Below are positions 9,718 through 17,617 of a DNA stretch of 64,000 nt, piece after piece; positions within the stretch are counted from its first letter, which is position 1, and each line of letters begins with the position of its first letter. Source of the DNA: Lewinellaceae bacterium (GTDB lineage Bacteria; Bacteroidota; Bacteroidia; Chitinophagales; Saprospiraceae); assembly GCA_020636275.1 (NCBI GenBank), contig JACJYD010000006.1, forward strand, positions 1 through 64,000, given 5' to 3'. The notes under the pieces are model-generated. The model was not told where the DNA came from and did not search any database. It saw nothing but the letters and a program-made list of their open reading frames with translations. Position numbers and translations under genes: made by a program.

Positions 9718-9953
9718 AGTATTTGAAGCTGATGGGCAAAAAAAATTGGTCAGACGCATGTGGCGCCTTTTCAGCTCCATCATTCCCTTATGGTCTGGAC
9801 GGCATCCTTGTAATCGCACTCCCAAAGGAATAAGGTGGAAGGACTAAATATTTGCCGAAAGTCTTACCTTAGAGCGACAACATATTCATTGCATTCAAAT
9901 GGTGCATACTTTTAGAACCTTCTCCCCTTTTATTTTGGGGGATTCCTGTTCGA

Positions 9954-11336
9954 ATGGTTGTCAAGCCTTCCACTAACTCCACGCACATGCTACAGTCCGA
10001 CCTGAAAAACAGTCCTACCAAACCTCCCCGGCTCGATCGCATGGACCGAAAAGGCCTGGTGGCGTACTTTCAGCACACCTGGGATCTTTGTGAATTGCTC
10101 TTCTCCTCGATCCGGTCCGCGGGAAGCCTGTATGAGCGCCCGGACCCGCTCCGGAATCCGCTGATCTTTTATTTCGGCCACCCGGCTGCCTTTTACATCA
10201 ACAAATTGCGAATGGCCGGTTTACTGAGCCGGGGCGTGCATGACCAATATGACGAGCTATTGGCCGTGGGCGTCGACCCCGACCGACCCGAACATCTCCA
10301 TGTTGCCAATTTATGGCCGGATGAAGCCACCGTTCGCACCTACCGGAACACCATTTTTGAGATCGTCATGGAGGTTATTGAATCCGTGGAACTGCCCTCC
10401 TCCCCGGTGAATGATCAGCACCCGCTGTGGGCCCTTTTGATGGGATTGGAACACGACCGGATCCACTTTGAGACCTCTTCGGTGTTGATCCGTCAGTTGG
10501 GGGTGGAAAAGGTCCGCAGGCCGGAAGGCTGGCACTACGCTCCCACCCTGGGGGCGCCCCCCGAAAACGATTGGATATCTTCGGAAGGAGGTACCGTCCG
10601 GCTTGGAAAATCCCGCGAGGATAGCTTGTTTGGCTGGGACAATGAATATGGCCAACTGGAGGTAAAGGTCGAGCCCTTTGCAGCTACCCGGAACCTCATC
10701 AGCAATTTGGAGTTTCTGGAATTTGTGGAAGACGGCGGCTATACCAGGCCCGACCTTTGGAGCGATGAAGGTCGGGATTGGAAAACCCGGACCAACACGA
10801 CTCATCCAAAATTCTGGGTACAGGCCGATGATGGCTATCTGTACCGGGCCATGTTCGATGAAATGACCCTGCCCCTGGATTGGCCGGCTGAAGTCAACGC
10901 CCACGAAGCATGGGCCTACTGCCGGTGGAAAGGGGAAAACAGTCGATTGTTGAGTGAATCGGAGTTCCTCCTCCTGACAAGGGAAGGCTTACCCGGCAGC
11001 TACGACCCGCTTTTCGCCCGGGAGCACAACCTGGATTTTAAATACGGCTCTGCCACCCCGGTGGGGTTTATGCAGGAAGGCACCAGCGCCTCCGGGTTCA
11101 ACGACTTGTACGGCAACGTCTGGGATTGGCTGATGGACGATTTCTATCCGCTTCCGGGCTTTCAGCCGCACCCGCTTTACCTCGATTTCTCGGAACCCTA
11201 CATGGATCCCGAACACAGCATGATGGCAGGAGGCTCCTGGGCAACTACCGGTACCGGCGCCTCCAAGCATTACCGGTTGTGGTTCAGGAGGCATTTCTTC
11301 CAACATGCGGGCTTCCGGCTGGCCAGATCAATTTAG
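9954..11336 (+). CDS. OvoA/EgtB-family sulfoxide synthase (5-histidylcysteine sulfoxide synthase-like), no methyltransferase domain
   Basis: 460 residues counted from the ATG at 9954; an in-frame ATG at 9987 is an alternative start. The N-terminal DinB-type four-helix domain carries the non-haem iron ligands: H76 in FYFGHP and the HX3HXE motif HDRIHFE (H167, H171). The rest is a formylglycine-generating-enzyme fold ending in MMAGGSWATTG and FFQHAGFRLARS. Enzymes of this group use O2 to join the sulfur of cysteine or gamma-glutamylcysteine to a histidine imidazole. Sequence around NLWPDEATVRTYRN resembles OvoA more than EgtB, but classical OvoA has a further C-terminal methyltransferase that is absent here. 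An ATP-grasp gene follows after 6 nt, suggesting the product is further conjugated. Confidence 0.85.
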   Translation: MVVKPSTNSTHMLQSDLKNSPTKPPRLDRMDRKGLVAYFQHTWDLCELLFSSIRSAGSLYERPDPLRNPLIFYFGHPAAFYINKLRMAGLLSRGVHDQYDELLAVGVDPDRPEHLHVANLWPDEATVRTYRNTIFEIVMEVIESVELPSSPVNDQHPLWALLMGLEHDRIHFETSSVLIRQLGVEKVRRPEGWHYAPTLGAPPENDWISSEGGTVRLGKSREDSLFGWDNEYGQLEVKVEPFAATRNLISNLEFLEFVEDGGYTRPDLWSDEGRDWKTRTNTTHPKFWVQADDGYLYRAMFDEMTLPLDWPAEVNAHEAWAYCRWKGENSRLLSESEFLLLTREGLPGSYDPLFAREHNLDFKYGSATPVGFMQEGTSASGFNDLYGNVWDWLMDDFYPLPGFQPHPLYLDFSEPYMDPEHSMMAGGSWATTGTGASKHYRLWFRRHFFQHAGFRLARSI

Positions 11337-11342
11337 GGAACC

Positions 11343-12296
11343 ATGCGACAACACCAGTTATTACTTGCCCGGGCCCGGGCACTCGGGATCGGGATCAAAG
11401 AGGTTAGCGATCTCCTGGGTCGCCCCTCCTCCATTCTGACCTTCCGGAACAGGTCGGAGCTGTTCCTCAATGGCGTTCCCGCCAGCCGGACCAACATGAA
11501 GGCCCTGCTGTTCTGCGATAACAAGGCGCTGACAAAGACTGCCTTTGCCGACCTCGGCATTCCTTTCCCCCGGAGCCGAACCTTCACATCAGCTGACGAT
11601 CCTGCGCTTAACGGCTTTCTGCAGGAGGGCCGGAACTACGTCTGCAAGCCCATCGACAATACCAATGGACTTGGGGTCGTGATGCATATCCGGTCGATGG
11701 AGATGGTAAAGCGATACTTCGAAACCCATCGGCATATCGGTCCCCGGTTCCTGCTGGAAGAACAGCTGGAGGGGCAGGACCTGCGGTTGCAGATCATTGG
11801 CGGACAAATGGCTGCCGCCTGCATTCGCGAACCGGCCTTTGTATTGGGCAACGGCCGGGACACCCTCGCCGAACTGGTCCGTGCCCGGCAAGCCATCATG
11901 CACGGGCAGAATCCCGAAAACAAGCTGGAAATCGACGAGCCCAGCAGGGAACTGCTTGCCAGCCAAGGCTTGAGCCTGGAAAGTATTCCCGGCGCCGGAC
12001 AGAAGGTACAACTGAAATACGTGTGCAATATGGCACAGGGAGGTGTTGCTACGGATGTTACGGATGCCGTACATCCCATCTATGCCGAATGGGCGCGGGC
12101 CCTCGTCGATTACCTGGAGACCGATTACATGGGTATTGACTTCATCGTCCCCGATTTCCGGGAAGTGCCCGGTGAGGGCGCCGGGATATTAGAGATCAAC
12201 GCCCGGGCCGAATGGTTACACCACACCTTTTCCGAAGGCCGCACGCATGATATCCCGGGGCTTTTGCTGCAGGACGCGTTTGAACTGGATGGATGA
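11343..12296 (+). CDS. ATP-grasp ligase, glutathione/cyanophycin synthetase-like
   Basis: 317 residues. An N-terminal pre-ATP-grasp segment is followed by the ATP-grasp core: KALLFCDNKALTKTAFADLGIP, the VCKPIDNTNGLGVV strand-loop resembling the KP...G.GV phosphate-binding loop, LLEEQLEGQDLRLQIIGG, and the metal-binding end IDFIVPDF ... GILEINARAEW. The order and the RDTLAELV segment resemble the C-terminal ATP-grasp half of GshF and cyanophycin synthetases, which form amide bonds through acyl phosphates. It starts 6 nt after the sulfoxide synthase stop, so the two form an operon. The likely role is ligating an amino acid to a cysteine-containing or sulfur-histidine substrate (inference); the actual substrates cannot be read from sequence. 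Confidence 0.85.
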   Translation: MRQHQLLLARARALGIGIKEVSDLLGRPSSILTFRNRSELFLNGVPASRTNMKALLFCDNKALTKTAFADLGIPFPRSRTFTSADDPALNGFLQEGRNYVCKPIDNTNGLGVVMHIRSMEMVKRYFETHRHIGPRFLLEEQLEGQDLRLQIIGGQMAAACIREPAFVLGNGRDTLAELVRARQAIMHGQNPENKLEIDEPSRELLASQGLSLESIPGAGQKVQLKYVCNMAQGGVATDVTDAVHPIYAEWARALVDYLETDYMGIDFIVPDFREVPGEGAGILEINARAEWLHHTFSEGRTHDIPGLLLQDAFELDG

Positions 12297-12336
12297 GTAT
12301 AGTCATGCAGCCTGCGGCTGATAATCCACAATTCCT

Positions 12337-13893
12337 TTAGTACGCCCTGGTTAATTTCGACAAACAAACAGTACTGAAAAAGTAGCCACCAATTGTTCCC
12401 CAAAAAACGCCGAAAATAATTTCCAAATATTGATTTACTGCATATTGGGAAATATTCATTTCTGGCAAGGTGGCAAAAACGTAGGATAAAAGAGCAAATG
12501 TGATGATGAAAAGCAGTGTCTTTATCTTGTATGATTTTCTAAAAGCCAGCAGGAAACCAAAACCCAGAAATAATGGTGTACTGAAAAGAAGGTTGAAAAT
12601 GGAGGTTGAAACCAGCTGGTAATATGAAGTTGCCAGGTTTTCTTCAGCGGGTTGCATTAAAGAAGTTATCCTTTTGTATGTGGAGGAAATAAAAAAGTGA
12701 AGAATATCACCAACAAACAGACCAGTCAAAAACGCGCCCAAAATAATCCAATATTTATCCGACTGGTTTAATAAAAGGTACCTGGTTAAAAAAGCAAATC
12801 CACCTAAAAGAATCCCTTTGGCAATATAAGCTGCAAAATTGTTTAAAAACCTGTATAACGTACTTGGGGGAGTATATCGGAAGGATTGGACTATGGAATC
12901 AAAATAGTAGCTAAATTTCCAAAAAGTCTTTTTTTGAGCTTCATAACTCCCGGTTAGCTTCGCATGAAACAGAAGGCTGACTTCTCCGGATTCTTTTTCA
13001 ACTTTCCCTTTCGTTGGTATCACATACCTTCTTTCCCACATGGTGTAGAGGTTATCCAACCTAACTTCTGAATGATAGGTTAGACAAAAATGACTCCTGT
13101 TATCTTTAAAGAATAAATGAAGTCCATCGGCAAAAAGCTTTGAATTTGTAGAAGAAGTATTATCAGCGTCAAATTTTTTCAACCAACCCCTCGCATAATC
13201 CATATACGATTTATATGTAGATAAAGAATCAAAATCATCTTCAATTGATTCTGATAAATCATGCAAGGGTGAGTTAAAGGGTGAAGAAAAGATGGTCAGT
13301 CCAATATCAGTGTGATTTATTTTTGCTCTGTAAACAAGCCAGGGATCCAATATATTCCTGGTTTTTAGTGCATTTTCAGATAAACTTGCTTTAAATTCTC
13401 CCAGATCGATCTCAACTCCCATATTCGGCAATAAAGTACGGTTAGGAAGTCCCTTTACTGGATAATTATCACTTATCCCAATACCCAGTCTTTCGGAAAT
13501 AAAGTAAATTATTGAGTTCAATTCAGAGACAGAAGGAGTTTGCTCATTGACAGGGAGGGATAAATAATTTGCAGTACCTGAGATATAAGGGAAAGAGGAT
13601 TTCTCATTTGGTGGAAGTAAATTGATTTCAATAATATTTTCAGGAGAAAGTTTATCGGTCAGTTTGTTCTTCTCATATTGACACCAATCGGAATTCGCCC
13701 ACATTTCATTTGTAAAAAAAATGGCAGCCTCCGATCGATCGATACCGGCATCAATAGCCTCTAAAAAGTCCTTATAATTTTCTAACATGATAAAATGCTC
13801 TGCAAACCAAACGGGGTTGCCCGCAGAATACAGGATCTCGGAAATATTACGGACCAGGTTTGAATAATTACTTTTATAACTGATAAAGATCAT
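12337..13893 (-). CDS. TIR-domain protein with C-terminal membrane helices
   Basis: 518 residues. Residues 1-120 are a TIR domain: it opens MIFISYKS, has the DRSEAAIFFTNEMWANS strand-loop and then SDWCQYE, where E74 sits at the position of the catalytic glutamate of NAD-cleaving TIR enzymes. Residues about 130-340 are a soluble region without a recognised family. Residues about 345-515 hold four or five hydrophobic helices. Bacterial TIR domains often act as NADases or signal producers in abortive-infection defence; membrane anchoring at the C-terminus is unusual. The start lies 1 nt beyond the stop of the four-helix membrane protein at 13895-14335, so they are co-transcribed. The gene is AT-richer than its neighbours to the left, suggesting acquisition. 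A signalling rather than defence role is possible. Confidence 0.8.
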   Translation of the reverse strand: MIFISYKSNYSNLVRNISEILYSAGNPVWFAEHFIMLENYKDFLEAIDAGIDRSEAAIFFTNEMWANSDWCQYEKNKLTDKLSPENIIEINLLPPNEKSSFPYISGTANYLSLPVNEQTPSVSELNSIIYFISERLGIGISDNYPVKGLPNRTLLPNMGVEIDLGEFKASLSENALKTRNILDPWLVYRAKINHTDIGLTIFSSPFNSPLHDLSESIEDDFDSLSTYKSYMDYARGWLKKFDADNTSSTNSKLFADGLHLFFKDNRSHFCLTYHSEVRLDNLYTMWERRYVIPTKGKVEKESGEVSLLFHAKLTGSYEAQKKTFWKFSYYFDSIVQSFRYTPPSTLYRFLNNFAAYIAKGILLGGFAFLTRYLLLNQSDKYWIILGAFLTGLFVGDILHFFISSTYKRITSLMQPAEENLATSYYQLVSTSIFNLLFSTPLFLGFGFLLAFRKSYKIKTLLFIITFALLSYVFATLPEMNISQYAVNQYLEIIFGVFWGTIGGYFFSTVCLSKLTRAY

Positions 13894-13894
13894 G

Positions 13895-14335
13895 CTAGCG
13901 GCGTTCTTTCATCCAGGGATGTTTTTCCAAAGTTTCCTCATTTGCTTGTTTTGCCAAACCTCCCGTAATAAGTATCCAGGCAATCAAAGCATAAAATGGC
14001 CAGGTTTTATATTCAAAATCGAGGGCAATGAGATAACTTTGAACCAAATAGTAGAATATTGCCCCAAAAACCAGGTATCCGGTTGACCGGTTGTTCACCA
14101 TCATCCCGAAGCTTGATGCCCCAAAAACAAAGAGCAGGACCCAACCCCAGATTGGAATAGGTGATGCAGGTCTTACCAGGATGTTATAAAGAAATCCTTT
14201 TTCCCCGTTTACTGCTTCTTCTTGGTTTTCTATAGAATTTGGCTTTGGATAGCCTTGTTTAAAGTTTCTGTAGTGCCTTACTGCCAAAGCGCTAACTGCA
14301 GCCACAAGCAGGATTGAATAAAAGAGTGTCTTCAT
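13895..14335 (-). CDS. Four-helix membrane protein, partner of the TIR gene
   Basis: 146 residues: a hydrophobic N-terminal segment (about 1-20) that could be a signal anchor, a charged loop (FKQGYPKPNSIENQEE), then three further hydrophobic segments (about 63-80, 86-107 and 112-128) and a basic C-terminus (KHPWMKERR). No family recognised. Its stop codon is one base from the TIR start, indicating translational coupling and a shared function with the TIR membrane protein. The palindromic element at 14352-14410 separates it from the next upstream gene. Confidence 0.7.
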   Translation of the reverse strand: MKTLFYSILLVAAVSALAVRHYRNFKQGYPKPNSIENQEEAVNGEKGFLYNILVRPASPIPIWGWVLLFVFGASSFGMMVNNRSTGYLVFGAIFYYLVQSYLIALDFEYKTWPFYALIAWILITGGLAKQANEETLEKHPWMKERR

Positions 14336-14351
14336 ACGATTTTGAGTATAT

Positions 14352-14410
14352 ATACTTGAGAAAAGGTGATTTGACGGCTGCCGGCCGTCAAATCACCTTT
14401 TCTCAAGTAT
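14352..14410. repeat. Palindromic element, copy B (27-bp perfect inverted repeat)
   Basis: The left arm 14352-14378 (begins ATACTTGAGAAAAGG, ends TTGACGGC) is perfectly complementary to the right arm 14384-14410 over a 5-nt loop. It lies between two minus-strand genes and could terminate or process transcripts on either strand. The core TTTGACGGC and the left boundary match the other copies of this family. Confidence 0.95.
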
Positions 14411-14431
14411 GTAATAATTTTGTAGATAAAC

Positions 14432-14824
14432 TTAACCTGGTTGGGAAGCGGCCTCGGCAGATCGCACTATTGTTCCCTCTATTATTATGGTTTTGGGGCA
14501 GTAAATGAACCCCGTGACAAAGTTTAGAACCAAGTTCAGAGCTGAAAATCGAGTCTTGATGGTAATTTCTGATACCTCGTTACCATTTTTCCGGTATTTC
14601 GACAGCATATTTTTTAAATCCGGTTGTTCTCCCTTCACCAAACCTCCAATCCAGCTGTTGGCCGTAAATTTTTCCTTAAAAGTATCTTCATAGGTAAGCT
14701 TAGGATCACTATTTAAAGGAATTGTAACTTCGGTTCTGTAGGTTCCTCCGGTAAAGGCGGCGATAATAATTACGATTATCAATCCAAAAATTGAAGCAAA
14801 ACAACCCGAGTTTTGGTCTTCCAT
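14432..14824 (-). CDS. Small membrane-anchored protein, weakly Bor-like
   Basis: 130 residues with one N-terminal membrane segment (CFASIFGLIIVIIIAAFTGG, about 8-27) and a soluble remainder. The C-terminal stretch (KTRFSALNLVLNFVTGFIYC followed by PKTIIIEGT) resembles the closing part of Bor/Iss-type surface proteins (N.LL...T.GIYTP...V), a weak similarity seen by eye. It is upstream of the TIR pair on the same strand, but the 27-bp hairpin between them may uncouple it. Function unknown. Confidence 0.6.
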   Translation of the reverse strand: MEDQNSGCFASIFGLIIVIIIAAFTGGTYRTEVTIPLNSDPKLTYEDTFKEKFTANSWIGGLVKGEQPDLKNMLSKYRKNGNEVSEITIKTRFSALNLVLNFVTGFIYCPKTIIIEGTIVRSAEAASQPG

Positions 14825-15173
14825 GATCTTAATTTTTTTGTTATTAACAGGTCGCCCTTATCGGGGCTGTGGCAGCGCGTTACTTCTCTTCAGAAAACCC
14901 GCACCTCACGTTAAATATAGTAATTTTACAATTCTTTCCAAAACTTTAAGTAAATATGCATCCTCTGGAATATTCCAAAATGTTATTGGGCACCAAAGCC
15001 ATAAACAACTACAGACCTCCTCATCAACTCATAGATGAAAAAGAAAAACTGTACTCTGAATTATTTATTATCTTCATGCACTGTGCAGGTTTATACTAAA
15101 GAAAAAGTGATTTGACGGCCGGCGGCCGCAATTCTCCCAAACCAATTCGCTTTGAGTATAGGACAAAACAATT
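14825..15173. other. Divergent intergenic region with palindromic element
   Basis: This gap separates the minus-strand TIR-side genes from the plus-strand gene at 15174, so it should hold two promoters. It contains copy C of the palindrome family (15093-15160). A short plus-strand open frame at 14823-15038 has no protein-like character. Nothing else is recognisable. Confidence 0.5.
15093..15160. repeat. Palindromic element, copy C
   Basis: ATACTAAAGAAAAAGTG then TTTGACGGCCGGCGGCCG, followed by CCCAAACCAATTCGCTTTG and AGTATA. The ends ATACT and AGTAT are inverted. The left boundary and core match copies B and D; the right part matches copies A and E. The GC core is imperfect here (GGCCGCAA where copy D has GGCCGTCAA). 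Confidence 0.85.
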
Positions 15174-16022
15174 TTGATACACATGGGTGAATTAGCATAT
15201 CAATTGGACTTTCCTTCGGCAATCATCATTCTTTTCTTCGGAAGTCTGTTTTTGCATCACATAATTCTAGGCATCAAAGGAATTACCAAAACCGGCCTGA
15301 AGCCATACCTGAAATGGGTTTTGTTTAAAGATATTCGACTTTTTTTAATAATTCTATTTTATGGACTGATCATTTACTTATACCGAAGTGAAGAAATTCA
15401 GGATCTCAACATCCCAAATTGGGTGATTTGTTTTGTTTTCTTTTCCCCAATTTATCCGCTGGCCAAAAGTATCAGCCCGCCCCAAATACTTTTACTCCAT
15501 AAATTCCACCCAAAGAGCTACGAGTTCGGTCGATCCTTAATTAAGTTAGTTCCCCTCGCGAATATAATTTCACTACTCCCGACAAAATTGACTCCGGGAA
15601 ATGCATTCAAGGAAATTGATGATGCTATGGTTGGGAGGGGAAGCAGGTATGCCGGGAATGATTGGAAAGATATGATTGAAAACTATATGAATTGGGCAGA
15701 ATTGATAATGTTCGACCTTTCCATCTATGGCGATGGCCTGAACTGGGAAATTGAACATTTATCCTCTAATAATAGACGAAAAACAATTTTCATTGCAAGT
15801 TCCCGGGAACAACTTTCAAAAAGGTTGTTCCAAAAAGTAAGCACTCTTTTTCCAGAGGCCACGATATTTCTATACAATCAAAATCCAAAATTTGACCGGG
15901 ATGCAAGAGTAGGTGGTAATGGACACCCATTAGCAAAGGAGATTTTATCCCGAATTAGCACCCATCGGATGTTGCCCTTAATTTTCCAAAAAAGAAGAAG
16001 AAGAAAGATTTTTTCACTTTAA
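15174..16022 (+). CDS. Membrane protein with TIR-like cytoplasmic domain
   Basis: 282 residues. About three hydrophobic segments lie within 13-100. A soluble domain follows that begins PPQILLLHKF and contains NDWKDMIENYMNWAELIMFD and, a little further, GLNWEIEHL then KTIFIAS. This pattern (tryptophan, an amphipathic helix, a strand ending in D, a glycine turn, WE, then a K-T-hydrophobic strand) is the layout of TIR-like or related Rossmann-type nucleotide-binding domains; E192 would take the place of the catalytic glutamate. The family is recognised only at fold level and by eye. The gene at 16055-16861 on the opposite strand shows the same architecture, and the two converge 32 nt apart. The C-terminus is strongly basic (KRRRRK). 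Confidence 0.65.
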   Translation: MIHMGELAYQLDFPSAIIILFFGSLFLHHIILGIKGITKTGLKPYLKWVLFKDIRLFLIILFYGLIIYLYRSEEIQDLNIPNWVICFVFFSPIYPLAKSISPPQILLLHKFHPKSYEFGRSLIKLVPLANIISLLPTKLTPGNAFKEIDDAMVGRGSRYAGNDWKDMIENYMNWAELIMFDLSIYGDGLNWEIEHLSSNNRRKTIFIASSREQLSKRLFQKVSTLFPEATIFLYNQNPKFDRDARVGGNGHPLAKEILSRISTHRMLPLIFQKRRRRKIFSL

Positions 16023-16054
16023 GCCAAGGTTTTTTCTTGAGGTGAGCCCCCTGT

Positions 16055-16861
16055 TTACCTGTCATTCTTTACATTCTTCATTTCTTTTACCACATCCAAT
16101 ATCTCTTCTGGCTTTATACTCCTGACCCCTTCAGAAAGGATGGATAATCCATTCGCTGCCAGAGCGGGTGCATTACCATTTATATCTGAAATAAAATAGG
16201 TTCGACTCAGGCGGTTTTTATTTCCATATATCATTGCCACTTCTTTAACCACAATTTCCTTGTCTGTTCGTGCATCTAAGATGATGGTTGGCAATAAATC
16301 AGCGAGATCATCAACAGTTTGACGCCAATGGTAATCGGATTGTGTTCGAAGATTGTCAGTCAGAATAGAGAAACCACCGACCAGATAGCCGGTCCGCCTG
16401 TGGTCCAAAAGGGCAACTACCCGTAATGGGAGCACCGAAGAGGAAAATTTACCTAAGACTACTCCTGTTTGTCTTGAGGACTCCCCAAGAAACAAAACGG
16501 AAGGAGGCTGATGCCAAAGTAAAAATATTGAAAAAACAAGGATGATACTCATCTCATAGCGATAGGGACTAGGATTTATTGCAACAGGGGAAAGCCAAAA
16601 TAGTAAACTGAGGATTGCAATGGCAGACAATGTAGCTCCCCTCTTTGATTTCAAAAAAATACTCGTCATCTTCGGAATGGTTCTGATCGATCTCCACCCC
16701 GAATAGATCAACGTGTCAACCCACATAAAAGGTAGTATTCCACCAAATAAAGTTCCAATAAAAAAAAGTTTCTCCCTTTGCTCAAAAGGTTCGATCCATT
16801 CAAATAGGATCGCGGGAACCAATAAAAATAAAAGGCCAATATACAATTTATAAAACATCAA
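16055..16861 (-). CDS. Membrane protein with TIR-like cytoplasmic domain (paralogue of 15174 product)
   Basis: 268 residues. Four hydrophobic segments within about 5-115 lead into a soluble domain beginning PPSVLFLGESS, the same position and pattern as PPQILLLHKF in the neighbouring protein. Then come LPLRVVALLDHRRTGYL, the helix WRQTVDDLADLL, the strand PTIILDARTD, KEIVVKEV and TYFISD, in the order expected of a TIR-like fold, with E207 at the putative active-site position. It is 4 nt downstream of the membrane gene at 16866-17576 and is surely co-transcribed with it. Function unknown; a membrane sensor with a nucleotide-binding or NADase-like output is the most economical guess. Confidence 0.65.
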   Translation of the reverse strand: MMFYKLYIGLLFLLVPAILFEWIEPFEQREKLFFIGTLFGGILPFMWVDTLIYSGWRSIRTIPKMTSIFLKSKRGATLSAIAILSLLFWLSPVAINPSPYRYEMSIILVFSIFLLWHQPPSVLFLGESSRQTGVVLGKFSSSVLPLRVVALLDHRRTGYLVGGFSILTDNLRTQSDYHWRQTVDDLADLLPTIILDARTDKEIVVKEVAMIYGNKNRLSRTYFISDINGNAPALAANGLSILSEGVRSIKPEEILDVVKEMKNVKNDR

Positions 16862-16865
16862 TTTA

Positions 16866-17567
16866 TTATAGATCTTTTAATGGCTGTATGGAAATAATTT
16901 CATCCTCATCCAACCAATTTAAATTATTTTTTTCTACTGACCAATGATCCGGGTCTTTTTGAGTAAAGCCACATTTTTCCAACCACCATAATGCTTCCCG
17001 TAAACTCCAAAATGGGAGGGCTATTCGTGGTTTAATAAAATCATGATATTTCATTACGTTGAGCTCTACAAGAAAAAAACCGGAATTTGAAGACGGAATT
17101 TGAATATTTGAAAGCTGTTTCTGGTTATCCGGCGGCAAAATTTTCTCAAGGCTTCTCGCAACATAGTATAATCTGAGGGCAAGAAAAGCATTCCCCAAAG
17201 CAAGAACCAAAGCAAATAAATGGGCCTGAAAATACAATGCAACCAATACTCCACCTACAATCAAAACTCCCATGAATTTTGCTCCCTTAATACGACCAAG
17301 TAACGCCAAAGCTTCTTCTTCTGCATGGTCATACTCCTCCTCCCCGGAATCTCCCCTTCGCCAAAATTCTTTATACATGCGTCTTCTGCTCTTAACCATT
17401 CTTCGTGCAGCATGAATACCAATCACTCTAGCTATCACTCCAAGAATAACTACCCCCAATACAAGCAACAGATATTGCTGATTACTTAACCAGCCGTTTC
17501 GATCAAGGCTTGCAGCGGAAAAAAGGATTACACCCACCGCTATCCAATAAATTATCTTTTCATTCAT
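16866..17567 (-). CDS. Membrane protein with coiled region between helix pairs, unknown
   Basis: About 233 residues from the ATG at 17567 (MNEKIIYWIAVG); an ATG at 17576 adds three residues. Two N-terminal membrane helices, a strongly charged linker (RRMVKSRRRMYKEFWRRGDSGEEEYDHAEEEA), two more helices (about 95-140), then a soluble C-terminal domain with several tryptophans (LPFWSLREALWWLEKCGF, DHWSVEKNNLNWLDEDE). No family recognised. It is the first gene of a two-gene unit with the TIR-like membrane protein 4 nt downstream, so it may be its sensor or regulator. Confidence 0.65.
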   Translation of the reverse strand: MNEKIIYWIAVGVILFSAASLDRNGWLSNQQYLLLVLGVVILGVIARVIGIHAARRMVKSRRRMYKEFWRRGDSGEEEYDHAEEEALALLGRIKGAKFMGVLIVGGVLVALYFQAHLFALVLALGNAFLALRLYYVARSLEKILPPDNQKQLSNIQIPSSNSGFFLVELNVMKYHDFIKPRIALPFWSLREALWWLEKCGFTQKDPDHWSVEKNNLNWLDEDEIISIQPLKDL

Positions 17568-17617
17568 TTCCAGCAAATAAATAAAATTACAAAATGCTCA
17601 TCCCTTTTAATCTCCAT

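Noticed and set aside
14823..15038. 71-residue plus frame between the TIR-side genes
   Set aside because: No protein-like pattern and overlaps the upstream promoter region.
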